NCBI RefSeq assembly: GCF_020283565.1
Contig: NC_060060.1
Coordinates: forward strand, 72,463,257 to 72,527,256
DNA length: 64,000 nt
Source of the DNA: Trifolium pratense
Taxonomy: Eukaryota > Streptophyta > Magnoliopsida > Fabales > Fabaceae
Direction of reading: 5' to 3'
The notes under the pieces were generated by a model, which was not told the origin of the DNA, did no database searches, and saw only the letters and a list, made by a program, of their open reading frames with translations. The translations under genes were made by a program, and so were the position numbers. Shown piece by piece: positions 19,736 to 28,332 of this stretch (positions are counted from its first letter, which is position 1; every line of letters begins with the position of its first letter).

Positions 19736-22112
19736 TTAGCTATAATATTGTTTTAATTTTTGGGCGTTCCAAGGTCGAGGAAGTTTCTTTCCTCGAAGAT
19801 CCTCGAGATAATATGCGTCATTTTCTGTTTTGTCAATGACGCGATATGGTCCTTCCCAGTTGGCCGCCAGTTTACCATCCTGGGAGTCCTTAGCATTTCG
19901 TCTTAAGACGAGGCTGCCCACTTCAAATTCTCTTTTGATGACCTTGATGTCAAGTCGGGCAGCTATCTTTTGTTTAAGGGTGGCTTCCCGAAGGGATGCC
20001 CCCGTACGGATCTCTTCGAGGAGATCAAGCTCTTCACGGAGAGCTTCGTCGTTCATTTCCTCTTCGAGCGGTTGCTCGGTTCGGCGAGATGGCTCGCCCA
20101 CCTCCACAGGGATGACTGCTTCTGTTCCATATACCATTCGAAATGGAGTCTCCCCGGTTGTGGAGTGTGGTGTTGTGCGATAGGCCCAAAGGACGCTTTC
20201 GATCTCCTCGACCCATTTCTTTTTATTTTGGTCCAATCTTCGTCGTAGGCCGCGCAGGATTACTCTGTTGGCGGCCTCGGCTTGCCCGTTAGTTTGGGGA
20301 TGTTCCACGGAAGTGAAATGTTGCTTGGTCCCCAGGGCAGCGAGGAAGTCTTGGAATCCTTTGTCCGTGAATTGTGTCCCGTTGTCCGTGACGACGGCTT
20401 GTGGTATCCCAAATCGGCAGAGTACGTCGCGTTTGAAGAAACGGAGTATCCTGAACGACGTTATGTCGGAGAGGGGTTCTGCCTCTACCCACTTGGTGAA
20501 GTAGTCCACGGCGACTATTAGAAATTTATTTTGGTGAAGTCCCTTTGTGAAGGGGCCAAGTATGTCCATGCCCCACCAAGCGAAGGGCCATGGTGACGAC
20601 AACGATTTGAGTTCGTGGGGAGGAGCCAGGTGCATGTCCCAATGTCGTTGACATTTGTCTTATTTTTTCACATGGTCCTTAGCGTCTTGCTGCATGGTGG
20701 GCCAGTAGTATCCTGCTCGGAGAGCTTTCCTGGCCAGCGATCTTCCTCCCAGGTGCTGGGCGTTGATCCCCTCGTGTACCTCGCGCAGGATGTAGTCGAC
20801 TGTTTCCTCGTCGACGCATTTTAAGAGCGGGATTGAGAACCCTCGTCTGTATAACTTTCCGTCGAGGATGACATATGCGCATGCTCGACGTCTAATTATG
20901 GTTGCTTCTTTCTGATCGTCGGGGAGGGTTCCATTCGCGAGGAAGTTATAAACGGGGGTCATCCAGCAGTTTTTGTCGCCGATGACATTTATGTCGAGGA
21001 CGTTGGTCGTCTTCTCGATGCTTGGTCGAGGGAGTATTTCCTGAATGACGGATTTATTTCTGCCTTTCTTTTTTGTGCTCGCCAGTTTGGACAGGATATC
21101 TGCCCGTTTGTTATGCTCGTGTGGAACGTGTTGCACCTCCACGGACTCGAACTTAGTGATTTTTTCCTTCACTAATGCTAGATACTCGGAGAGGTTATCA
21201 TTCTTGGCTTGATATTCCCCTAATACCTGTGAGGCAACAAGTTGTGAATCTGTGAAGATTTTAATTTCTTTTGCCTCCATGTCCTCGGCCAACCGTAGTC
21301 CTGCTAGGAAGGCTTCGTATTCTGCCTGGTTGTTCGATGTCGGGAAGGATAGTGCTAAGGATACCTCGATGATGATCCCGTTCTCGTTTTCCAGGATAAT
21401 TCCTGCTCCTGCTCCCGTGGCGCTCGATGCTCCGTCGACGAATATTGTCCATTTGTCTGCCTCGCTTGTCGTGGAGGATGGACTCGTCATTTCGGCCACA
21501 AAGTCTGCTAGGACTTGTGATTTTAGCGCTTTCCTGCTTTCGTAACGAATGTCGAATTCGGAAAGCTCGAGGGACTATTTGAGCATCATGCCCGTCATAT
21601 CTGGCCGACCAAGCAACGATTTGATGGGTTGGTCGGTTCGGACTACGATTGTGTGTGCTAGGAAGTAGTGACGTAGTCTTCTTGCTGCGTTGATCAAGGC
21701 GAGGGCCACCTTCTCGATTTGAGTATATCTGAGTTCGGGCCCCTGGAGAGCCTTGCTCGTAAAGTACACTGGTTTTTGTCCTTCCGTTGTTTGTTTCAGA
21801 GCAGCGATCAAGGCCGTGATCTCGGAATTGGCCAAGGTGGCGGGTTGTCCAGCGTTGTTTGCCGGAGTTTCTTGCTTCAACTGCGGGCGTTTGCCTATTC
21901 GACGATCGGTTAGGACCTCGACGTCTTCTTCATCGGACGAGATCGAGGTTTCCCGTCCGTCGCGGGAATCGGTTTCTGGCCGCGTGCTACGGTGGTATCG
22001 TCCCGCACCGGTGACAGAACGGTGTTATGTTGCGGCGGCGGAGAGGGTGGAACGTTGAGCACGTTCTCGTCGCCGGTATTGGTGTTGAGTTGCTGTGATG
22101 AACTAGCCATAA
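19736..22112 (-). pseudogene. Deleted gag-pol of the Retand-like element (gag N-terminus, RNase H, integrase)
   Basis: On the minus strand a short Gag start (MASSSQQLNTNTG, 22112) runs through a frameshift near 21900 into a polyprotein end. That end holds the RT-linked RNase H (FTSKALQGPELRYTQIEK), a second RNase H of archaeal type (TIFVDGASSATGAGAGIILE, NQAEYEAFLAGL, FTDSQLVASQ) as expected in Tat elements, and an integrase. The integrase shows WWGMDILGPF, TDNGTQF and HPQTNGQAEAANR, so all three acidic residues are present. The frame is the same throughout but carries two stops, TAG at 21575-21577 and TAA at 20660-20662. Most of Gag, the protease and the RT core are gone, joined near SEITALIAALKQTTEGQ. 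Not able to move itself. Confidence 0.85.
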
Positions 22113-22190
22113 TGAAGTTGTTTGTTGAAACGGAATCGGTTTTGATCTTTAGAGTCTTGATTGAAGACAAAAGAAGGGGAAGAACTCAGT

Positions 22191-22207
22191 CCCCACAGAC
22201 GGCGCCA
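22191..22207 (-). promoter_or_regulatory. Primer binding site of the Retand-like element (TGGCGCC type)
   Basis: The minus strand reads TGGCGCCGTCTGTGGGG one base from the LTR. The 3'-terminal GGCGCCA of the matching tRNA is clear; I do not assign the isoacceptor. Confidence 0.75.
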
Positions 22208-22208
22208 C

Positions 22209-22796
22209 TGATCTAACCTGATGATCAGAAAGGTTGAGGCCGGTCCGTTGAGCAAGCTTTCACACCGAAGGGGGGGTTTGTACCTGCAGGTGCTCCGATG
22301 CCTAAGTCAGCAAGAGAACAAGAGATACAAAAGAAGAGAGAGAAAGTAAGGTACAGAATGATTCAGAATACCTGGCTCTCCTGTCTAGGAGAGCTTATAT
22401 AATGGCCCCAGCGCTGGGCCAAAGGTTGGCCTATTGGGCCGGGATAACCGGCCCAATAGACTCAACTGCCAAGATAGTCCCTGTATCGTAGGGGAAGGCC
22501 GTTATTTGCCTCTATCTTGGTTGGAGCCGTTCCGCTATTCGCGGGTAAGGGATAAGCTCCGTGACAGCTGTGGTTGGATAAAGGAGCACGTGTTAAACGT
22601 GCTGCTTAGCTGTTAAGCTACATAGGAGTGGATCAACATGCGCGGATGTATGAGCACGTGGTTAACGTGGTGCTAATCCGTTAAGTCGAGCAGGACACGT
22701 CATTGGCTGACGTGTCGGGTAAGTCTCCCCTTATTGGGCTGTGCCCCAAATGTCGGGCAGAAGAGATTGGGCCGGCCCTTGGCCCAGTCCAGAACA
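22209..22796 (-). repeat. 5' LTR of the Retand-like element
   Basis: 588 bp, the same length as its partner at 14459, with about eleven substitutions and no indels seen. ATAGC target duplication follows at 22797. Confidence 0.9.
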
Positions 22797-22903
22797 ATAG
22801 CAATTGAATTCAACTTAAAGGATATCTACACAGAAATGCCACTTTGAGCAAAATAGTACTAGTCTTTAGTCATATACAAACAAGGCTTTAATAAACCTTA
22901 CTA

Positions 22904-23118
22904 TATAAACCCGCATCAGTCGGTGTGATGATGGTTAAAGCTTGAGACATGGAATGTGTTCCTGTCAAGATCTTGGATTTGAATCCTTTTGGTACCACTT
23001 TTTGTGTTGGGTCAGTCCATACAGCGCAAAGCTTGACCTCCTGCTAATGGAAGGTGAGATTGAAGTCTTTCGGATTAGTCAGTGTTTAGGCCAGATATAT
23101 TGAGTTTAAAAAAAAAAT
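22904..23118 (+). mobile_element. Possible SINE with A-rich tail
   Basis: A box B-like GGATTTGAATCC lies at about 22975 downstream of a box A-like GATGATGGTTAAAGC. The segment ends in ten A residues. ACCTTACTA occurs at both sides (22895-22903 and 23119-23127) as a possible target duplication. This family differs from the SINEs at 24904 and 37885. Confidence 0.5.
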
Positions 23119-23127
23119 ACCTTACTA

Positions 23128-23507
23128 AATATCTAACTTTGAAGTAACATTTTAACTTCATCCAAGCGCGTGTACAATTTTATGATAGATAGTTTCAAGG
23201 GTAAATTGTATTGATCTTTCTTGAGCTATGTTAAATTTTCACTCACTCACACTCCCTTTAGTTTTTGGATTAGTCTAACCACCATTTTGTTTGACAACTT
23301 TAAACTATTATTATAGAAAATAAAATAAAAACTTTGAAGTTTGAATTACTCTTGGTGTCTCAATTGCCTTCTTGTTTCCGCTTAAAAAAATTGTGAATCT
23401 CTTCTTCTTCTTAGTTGTGTTGTGAGCTTGGTGTTATTCTGGACACTTAAATTGGTGTCAATTTGAGTAGCCAAAGCAATCAAACTTTTAGAAATGGATC
23501 ATTTGTT
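23128..23507. other. Spacer without recognisable feature
   Basis: AT-rich; no gene, RNA or element ends seen. Confidence 0.4.
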
Positions 23508-23515
23508 GGTGCAGG

Positions 23516-24778
23516 TAGGGGTGGACAAAACCCGGAAATCCAGCCCAAACCGCCAAAAACCGGTGCCAAAAACCGAACCGGGTCGGTTTGAAGTGTCCGC
23601 GGGTTTGGTGGGTTGAAAATGTGGGATGGAGAAGACTGCTTCTGATGTTGAAGTGATCCGCGAGTTTGGTGGGTTGAAGTGATCCGCCAAAGACCACATT
23701 TGTTCAAATGTACCTTTACTTGGCTGGATGGAGAAAACTGCTTCTGATGTTATCAATAGGATGCTGATATTGTTATCTTTAGCATGTGGTTTGGATCATG
23801 CAACATGCCACTTCCTGGACATGTTGTAATATATGGACCTCCGGTGAGTACCACTTAAGCTTTATTATGATATTAAGTTCAATGCATAATGAACAGGGTT
23901 ATTAGCAGACTAGAAGTTCGAATTGCTGGATGGTTAAATATTAATACCTTGAAGTCTTTAAGTGTATGGTAAATTCTATTTTAACAAATAATCACTTTTG
24001 TAGATAGTTTGATTGGTTTTTTTGTTTTAGCAGGTTGCTGTAGTGTGTTGGTTTTTGTTTTGTGTACTCCCATGAAGCTCTAAGGTTTGGAGGCTTGAAG
24101 CAAGAAATAGACATTATTATTACAATGCTTATATTGAAAATTGAAAAGTGATGTTGGTACTTGAATACTCTGTCTTTGAGATATAAAATCCAATCTGGTC
24201 CTTTAAGTGTTTATGAATTAAGGAATCAAAAATAGAAATTTTATTGTTGTTGAGTATGTATAGTTATTTTGAAAGCATTTTGTATTGTGTGTTAATTTAA
24301 TTGTGCCAGAATTTAAATAATACAACAAAAATGACCCAATTTGTATAATGTAGAATGTAATTATCATTAAAATTAAACACAGAAAAATGATCCAAAATTA
24401 AAATAAGGACCCAATTTATTACATGAATGAGACAGCAGCCTATTTTATAAGAAAAATGACCAGTAAATGTTTCAAAAAATAATGATCTAGTAAAAGAAAA
24501 CCAAAAAAACAGTTTGGGCCAATGACCAAGTAAAAAAAAAAACAAAAAAAATTGTTTGGGCCAATGACTCAGGAAAAAAAACAAAAAAATTCGTTTGGGT
24601 CTGAATTGCTCCAACCCGTAACAAACCACCCGTTTGACCCGGTACCCGTTTGGCCCGAATCCGCTTTACCCGAACCCAAGAACCAGTTCGGTATGGGCCA
24701 GTATATCTCACCAGTGGATTGGGCCGGTTTGAGGTTTTAGGCTCATACCGACCCAAACCGGCCCGTTGTCCACCCCTA
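23516..24778. mobile_element. Non-autonomous hAT element, 1263 bp
   Basis: The ends are TAGGGGTGGACAAAACC and GTTGTCCACCCCTA, with an exact 8-bp target duplication GGTGCAGG (23508-23515 and 24779-24786). Sub-terminal regions are rich in AAACCGG/CCGGTTT words. The interior at 23590-23860 repeats GGTTTGGTGGGTTGAA and GAGAAAACTGCTTCTGATGT and could include a captured host fragment, but I cannot identify it. Confidence 0.88.
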
Positions 24779-24903
24779 GGTGCAGGTGACTCTTCCATCA
24801 CACAGTTTTTTCACCAAATATTGTTTTTGATTTAATGATATATAAGATATTAGTTTAGCTTAGCTTACAACTTATTGTTTTTAGAATAATGTTAAGAATA
24901 CAC

Positions 24904-25041
24904 TTTTTTTTTTATTTTAAGAAGAAGTTAAATTAGTTCACTCAAATTGGTACAAGAGAGAATTGAACTTGAGATTGAGACTTTAAGGAGGAGTACAGTC
25001 CCAAATTTCAAGACAATACCACCATACCAACTCAAGTGAGT
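24904..25041 (-). mobile_element. SINE with 13-bp target duplication
   Basis: Minus strand: GAGTTGGTATGGTGG (box A-like) near 25030, CAAGTTCAATTCTC (box B-like) near 24965, then CCAATTTGAGTGAACTAATT and an A-rich tail. GTTAAGAATACAC is repeated exactly at 24891-24903 and 25042-25054. A homologous SINE on the plus strand lies at 37885-37998. Confidence 0.85.
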
Positions 25042-25054
25042 GTTAAGAATACAC

Positions 25055-25534
25055 TAACACACATTTTAACACTCTTTCTATTCCTCTTTGAAAAAGCAAT
25101 GTATATGCACAACAGTGCAAAACCCATTTACATATAAAATCAATTAAAATATACAGTATCATTTTGCAACATTAAATTAATAAAGCAACCACATAGCCAA
25201 GAAGTGGATAAAATAGTAACAAATAAAGGGTTGAATTGTGACTCATTTTTCTTTGTTTAAAAAGTTGAACTATTCTTAAAATATTTTTTTGGAATGATCA
25301 GAATGTTTGTTAATGTTAGAATACTCTGAAGAGTTACTCAAGTAAATAAATAAGAGTGATTCTTTCGTGTGATATGAACAATTACTAAAACTAAAGATAA
25401 AGAGAATATTCACACAAAAATTATATTGGTTCATGTTATTCCAGTCCTCATACTTGGTGAGATTTTTACCATGATGCTCGAGAGAAATTACCTCAACTGC
25501 TGCACCTTATAATTCTACCACTTGAAAATTTTTA
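25055..25534. other. Spacer without recognisable feature
   Basis: AT-rich, no gene. Bases 25300-25500 look like decayed repeat DNA but show no usable ends. Confidence 0.4.
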
Positions 25535-25550
25535 CAATCTGTATTATTTA

Positions 25551-25617
25551 TTTTTTTTTGGGTTTTTCACCACCAGTTGAATCTGGTTTGGGGGTCAGTT
25601 CTGGCATCAAGTGGTTC
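25551..25617 (-). mobile_element. 5'-truncated SINE, 67 bp, with 16-bp target duplication
   Basis: On the minus strand this is the 3' half of the SINE family at 9738-11022 (CACTTGATGCCAGAACT) ending in an A-rich tail. CAATCTGTATTATTTA is repeated at 25535-25550 and 25618-25633, which shows a genuine 5'-truncated insertion. Confidence 0.8.
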
Positions 25618-25815
25618 CAATCTGTATTATTTAAACTTCAAAAGGTTCACAATATTTAACAAGTCAATCTATACACTACAGAATTATAGTGCGATAGTTG
25701 GACTTTTTGACACGTCACAACATAACTCCGTTAACTCTTTTTTCGTTCAACTCCCTTTACCGTCATCACAATTCTGCTACCAACGTGAACTTAACTTTAG
25801 TTGCAGTGTTGGTGA

Positions 25816-26939
25816 TGTTGGAACAAAATTGGTTCTAAAGTCCTAAGTAAAATTATAAGTTTTGATGATAACAATAAGTATCAAAATGCGTAATTGGTAG
25901 TACTGATATTTAATTCAAGTGTGTAGGATCTTATAAACAAATTCTGACATTCCTAAGCTCTTGAGAAAAGAAATAAGTTCTGAAAGGGATTCAGAAGCAA
26001 AGATGAACAATATGCTCTTGCCCACCCAGAAGACTCTGAAGCAAGAAGCTATCAGAGGCAAGCATAAGTCAGAAGCATCTGACAATCAGAGGCAATAAGC
26101 CATTAGAAGCTGATCAGCGCATTTTGACTTGATAAGTAACAATCATGCCAAAAGTTTCAGAGAACGTTGGGAGTAAGCCAAAAGGATCTTTCTTTGTTTT
26201 GGCATAAGGAATCTAAAAAGGACAATCAAGTTTAACAACCTTATTCTAAGTTTGGAGGAGCATGAAAGTCAAACTGTGAAAGTTTCTTTGTTTGGTATAA
26301 ACACCTTTCTAAGACATAAAGTATGGTAAACTCATTACCACTTTAGTATGACAAGTCACTTTCATCGTTCAGTCCAATTCAACTGGCTACAATGTCTTTG
26401 CACATCGGTCATCTATACATGGAGCGTACTATTTGACTATAAAAACAACTCTCCATTGTGAAGATCATTGACGAACTTGTTATCTATCTTTTTGCACACT
26501 CATTTCGATATTACAAGCACTCAGATCTGAACCTTTGAATTTTATTCACATAAAAAATATTTTGAAGTCTGTATCTACTCATTGTATTTTAGCTGTAAGG
26601 TTTCATTAGTGCCTTGTATTATCACAACAATTTTTATTTATACTTTACATTGAGAAGTCTCTTGCTTGGTGCTTGAGCATTGTGTAGAAGTCTCTTACTG
26701 TGTGCTTGAACAATTGTAATCTTGTGTGATTATAGGGGAAATCCCTTGGAAGTGCAAGGGAACTGGATTACTCTCGTTTTGTGAGAGGAATCAATATAAA
26801 TTACTTGTATCCATCTTCTTTCCTATGAACTCGTTATCTTTGTGTTTGTTTTGTGTTATCCGCTGCTATTAAGCTTAAACTTGAAAAACTTTTGGTTTAT
26901 CTTAAAACAAAATTCAATCCCCTTTCTTATGTTTTCACA
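25816..26939 (+). repeat. Solo LTR, SIRE/Maximus-like copia
   Basis: Starts TGTTGGAACAAAATTGG and ends with an AATTCAATCCCCTTTC block and TTTTCACA. Inside are AGAAG/CTGAAG-rich repeats and a TATA-like CTATAAAAACAACTC at about 26438, all typical of SIRE-type LTRs. No primer site follows and no second LTR is present, so it is probably a solo LTR. I could not find a target duplication, and the exact 3' end is uncertain. Confidence 0.55.
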
Positions 26940-27159
26940 CTATATTCAGGTTAGAAGAAGTATAATCCAACGCTGCATATTTGGAACAGTACCTAAGTTT
27001 TCTCCAAAAAGGTATTAACTTTTTTTTTTATGTTGTTATTTTTTTTTTTGACGATTTGTTGTTACTGTTTTTACTAGATTTGTTATTTTATTTTATTATA
27101 TTTTAGTTAGAATATTATTATATATTTTTTTGTGTTATTTATTATATTTTTATTTTCCA
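26940..27159. other. T-rich spacer shared with copy 3 upstream region
   Basis: No gene. TTTTTACTAGATTTGTTATT at about 27070 recurs near 38311, upstream of cystatin copy 3, so the duplicated block extends this far. Confidence 0.5.
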
Positions 27160-27537
27160 AACTATTATAGAGATATTCTTCTGTTTTTGGTGGACTCGGT
27201 TTTGTCGCTTGCAAAGATGTGTTATCGGATTAGGCGCTTGCCGATCCATCTCCTTCCGACTGCGTCAATTTTCTATCCCTCTTTTGTGATTTGGAGGTGT
27301 TGCTTGTAGAATATATTATGAGAGAGAGATGCTTTCCAACTCTGCCACCGGCGAAGAAGATGAAAACAAAACAAGAAACACCTTGGGAGTCGATACGCCA
27401 TGAAGAACTAATGGAAAGTGATTTATCTATCAATGACGATCTCGATTTCCCTTTAGATATTGTCAATAATCGCTTTACCTATCGGAATAAGGCTCAGAAG
27501 AAAAAAGATGACGAAATCGAAGTCGCCATAGGCTACA
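27160..27537 (+). pseudogene. Cystatin-like copy 2: upstream region and exon 1 only, cut by copia
   Basis: Upstream bases 27160-27310 match copy 3 (GATCCATCTCCTTCCGACTG). Exon 1 starts at Met 27318 and follows copy 1 through NKAQKKKDDEIEVA. After that an extra A (GCCATAGGC against GCCATGGC in copy 1) shifts the frame, and six bases later the copia LTR begins at 27538. The DNA beyond the copia does not resume the gene, so exons 2 and 3 are missing and not merely displaced. Not functional. Confidence 0.8.
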
Positions 27538-28308
27538 TGTTGGAACATGATGAAGGAATAAGAGGAAACTTGGTATTGAAGTAAACACATTTGTTAGAAC
27601 CATGTGTAGTGTGAATTTGAAAAAAGGCTCTTTGAGTCCCACATTGGAAAAATCACACTACTTGGTAGTGTTTATATACCACAAGGTGGCAATCCAAGGG
27701 TGTGCCCTTGGGGTACCCACTTTTGTAAGAAAGGGAGACCACACACAATGTTGAATATCACACACGCGCGCGCCGCCGCCGCCGTCCGTCGGGCCGGGCC
27801 GGGCTTGGGCTTGTGCTTGGGTGATATATTAATTTTTTAATACTAAGAAAAAGAAATTTTTGAAATTTAAATTTCTTTTAGTGTGTCCCTTAATTCGCAC
27901 ATGTTAAATGTGCTAAGACCAAGTCTGAACAGATTTGTATCTGTTAAAACGGTCAAATAATACGTGTGCCTGCGTGTCCTATTTTTTAGCCACGTTTGGA
28001 ATTTTGACTGAGTTATCTCAGCTCCTAAAAATCCTCTGATTTCAGCTCCCTACTTGCCTATAAATACACTTCACTTTCTTCAGTTGTAAATCACTTTTCT
28101 TTTCTCTGCATTCTGAGAAACTGCTTTCTTTCTTTCCTCTCTATTTTTTCTCTATTTTGATAGACTACAGTGCACTTCTTCGAGTAGTTCCGCGAAACGT
28201 CTTAAAGAAAGCGACCTAGTACGCGACTCAGCCAATAATTTGTTTCGTTGCCAATTTTTAAAAATCGTTTTTCTGTTTTTATTAAACTCAGTAAACCGTT
28301 TTTCAACA
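27538..28308 (+). repeat. 5' LTR of the intact copia (deleted form)
   Basis: A TATA box CCTATAAATACACTTC lies at about 28058 and is followed by a pyrimidine-rich leader. About 180 bp present in the 3' LTR (about 34062-34246) are missing here, between CTATTTT and GATAGACTAC. The LTR ends TTTTTCAACA. Confidence 0.9.
28192..28206 (+). promoter_or_regulatory. LTR segment complementary to the primer site (candidate self-primer)
   Basis: GCGAAACGTCTTAAA is the exact reverse complement of 28311-28325. The same segment occurs in the 3' LTR at 34280-34294 and in the diverged LTR fragment at 8368-8382. Confidence 0.5.
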
Positions 28309-28310
28309 AT

Positions 28311-28325
28311 TTTAAGACGTTTCGC
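28311..28325 (+). promoter_or_regulatory. Candidate primer binding site complementary to the element's own LTR
   Basis: Two bases after the LTR end, where a PBS normally lies, is TTTAAGACGTTTCGC. It pairs over 15 bp with LTR bases 28192-28206, with a G-U pair possible beyond. No TGG start and no tRNA 3' end that I recognise is present. The only well-known parallel is the self-primed Tf1/sushi group of Ty3 elements; a copia case would be new to me. Half-tRNA priming, as in Drosophila copia, remains an alternative. Confidence 0.5.
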
Positions 28326-28332
28326 AAATATC

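Larger units (their letters stand above)
14459..22796 (-). mobile_element. Ty3 Tat/Retand-like LTR retrotransposon with large internal deletion
   Basis: LTRs of 588 bp at 14459-15046 and 22209-22796 begin TGATCTAA and end CCAGAACA. They are flanked by the 5-bp duplication ATAGC (14454-14458 and 22797-22801). I count about eleven differences between the LTRs, nearly all transitions, so it is older than the other LTR elements here. A TGGCGCC-type primer site adjoins the right LTR and a purine tract the left one, so the element runs leftward. The order on the minus strand is a gag fragment, RNase H and integrase; then comes a plus-strand extra gene. That antisense gene after pol is known from the Retand branch of Tat. 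Most of gag, protease and RT are missing. Confidence 0.88.

Noticed and set aside
23650..23860. Captured host exon in the hAT element at 23516
   Set aside because: A short open stretch followed by GTGAGT is suggestive, but I cannot identify any protein family.
24297..24801. Minus-strand frames of about 100 aa in the hAT right arm
   Set aside because: They translate GC-word and A/T-run sequence of the hAT sub-terminus and overlap in several frames.
28240..28332. Upstream start for the copia polyprotein
   Set aside because: This extension lies within the LTR and would translate U5; the Met at 28333 is the first after the LTR and begins normal Gag sequence.
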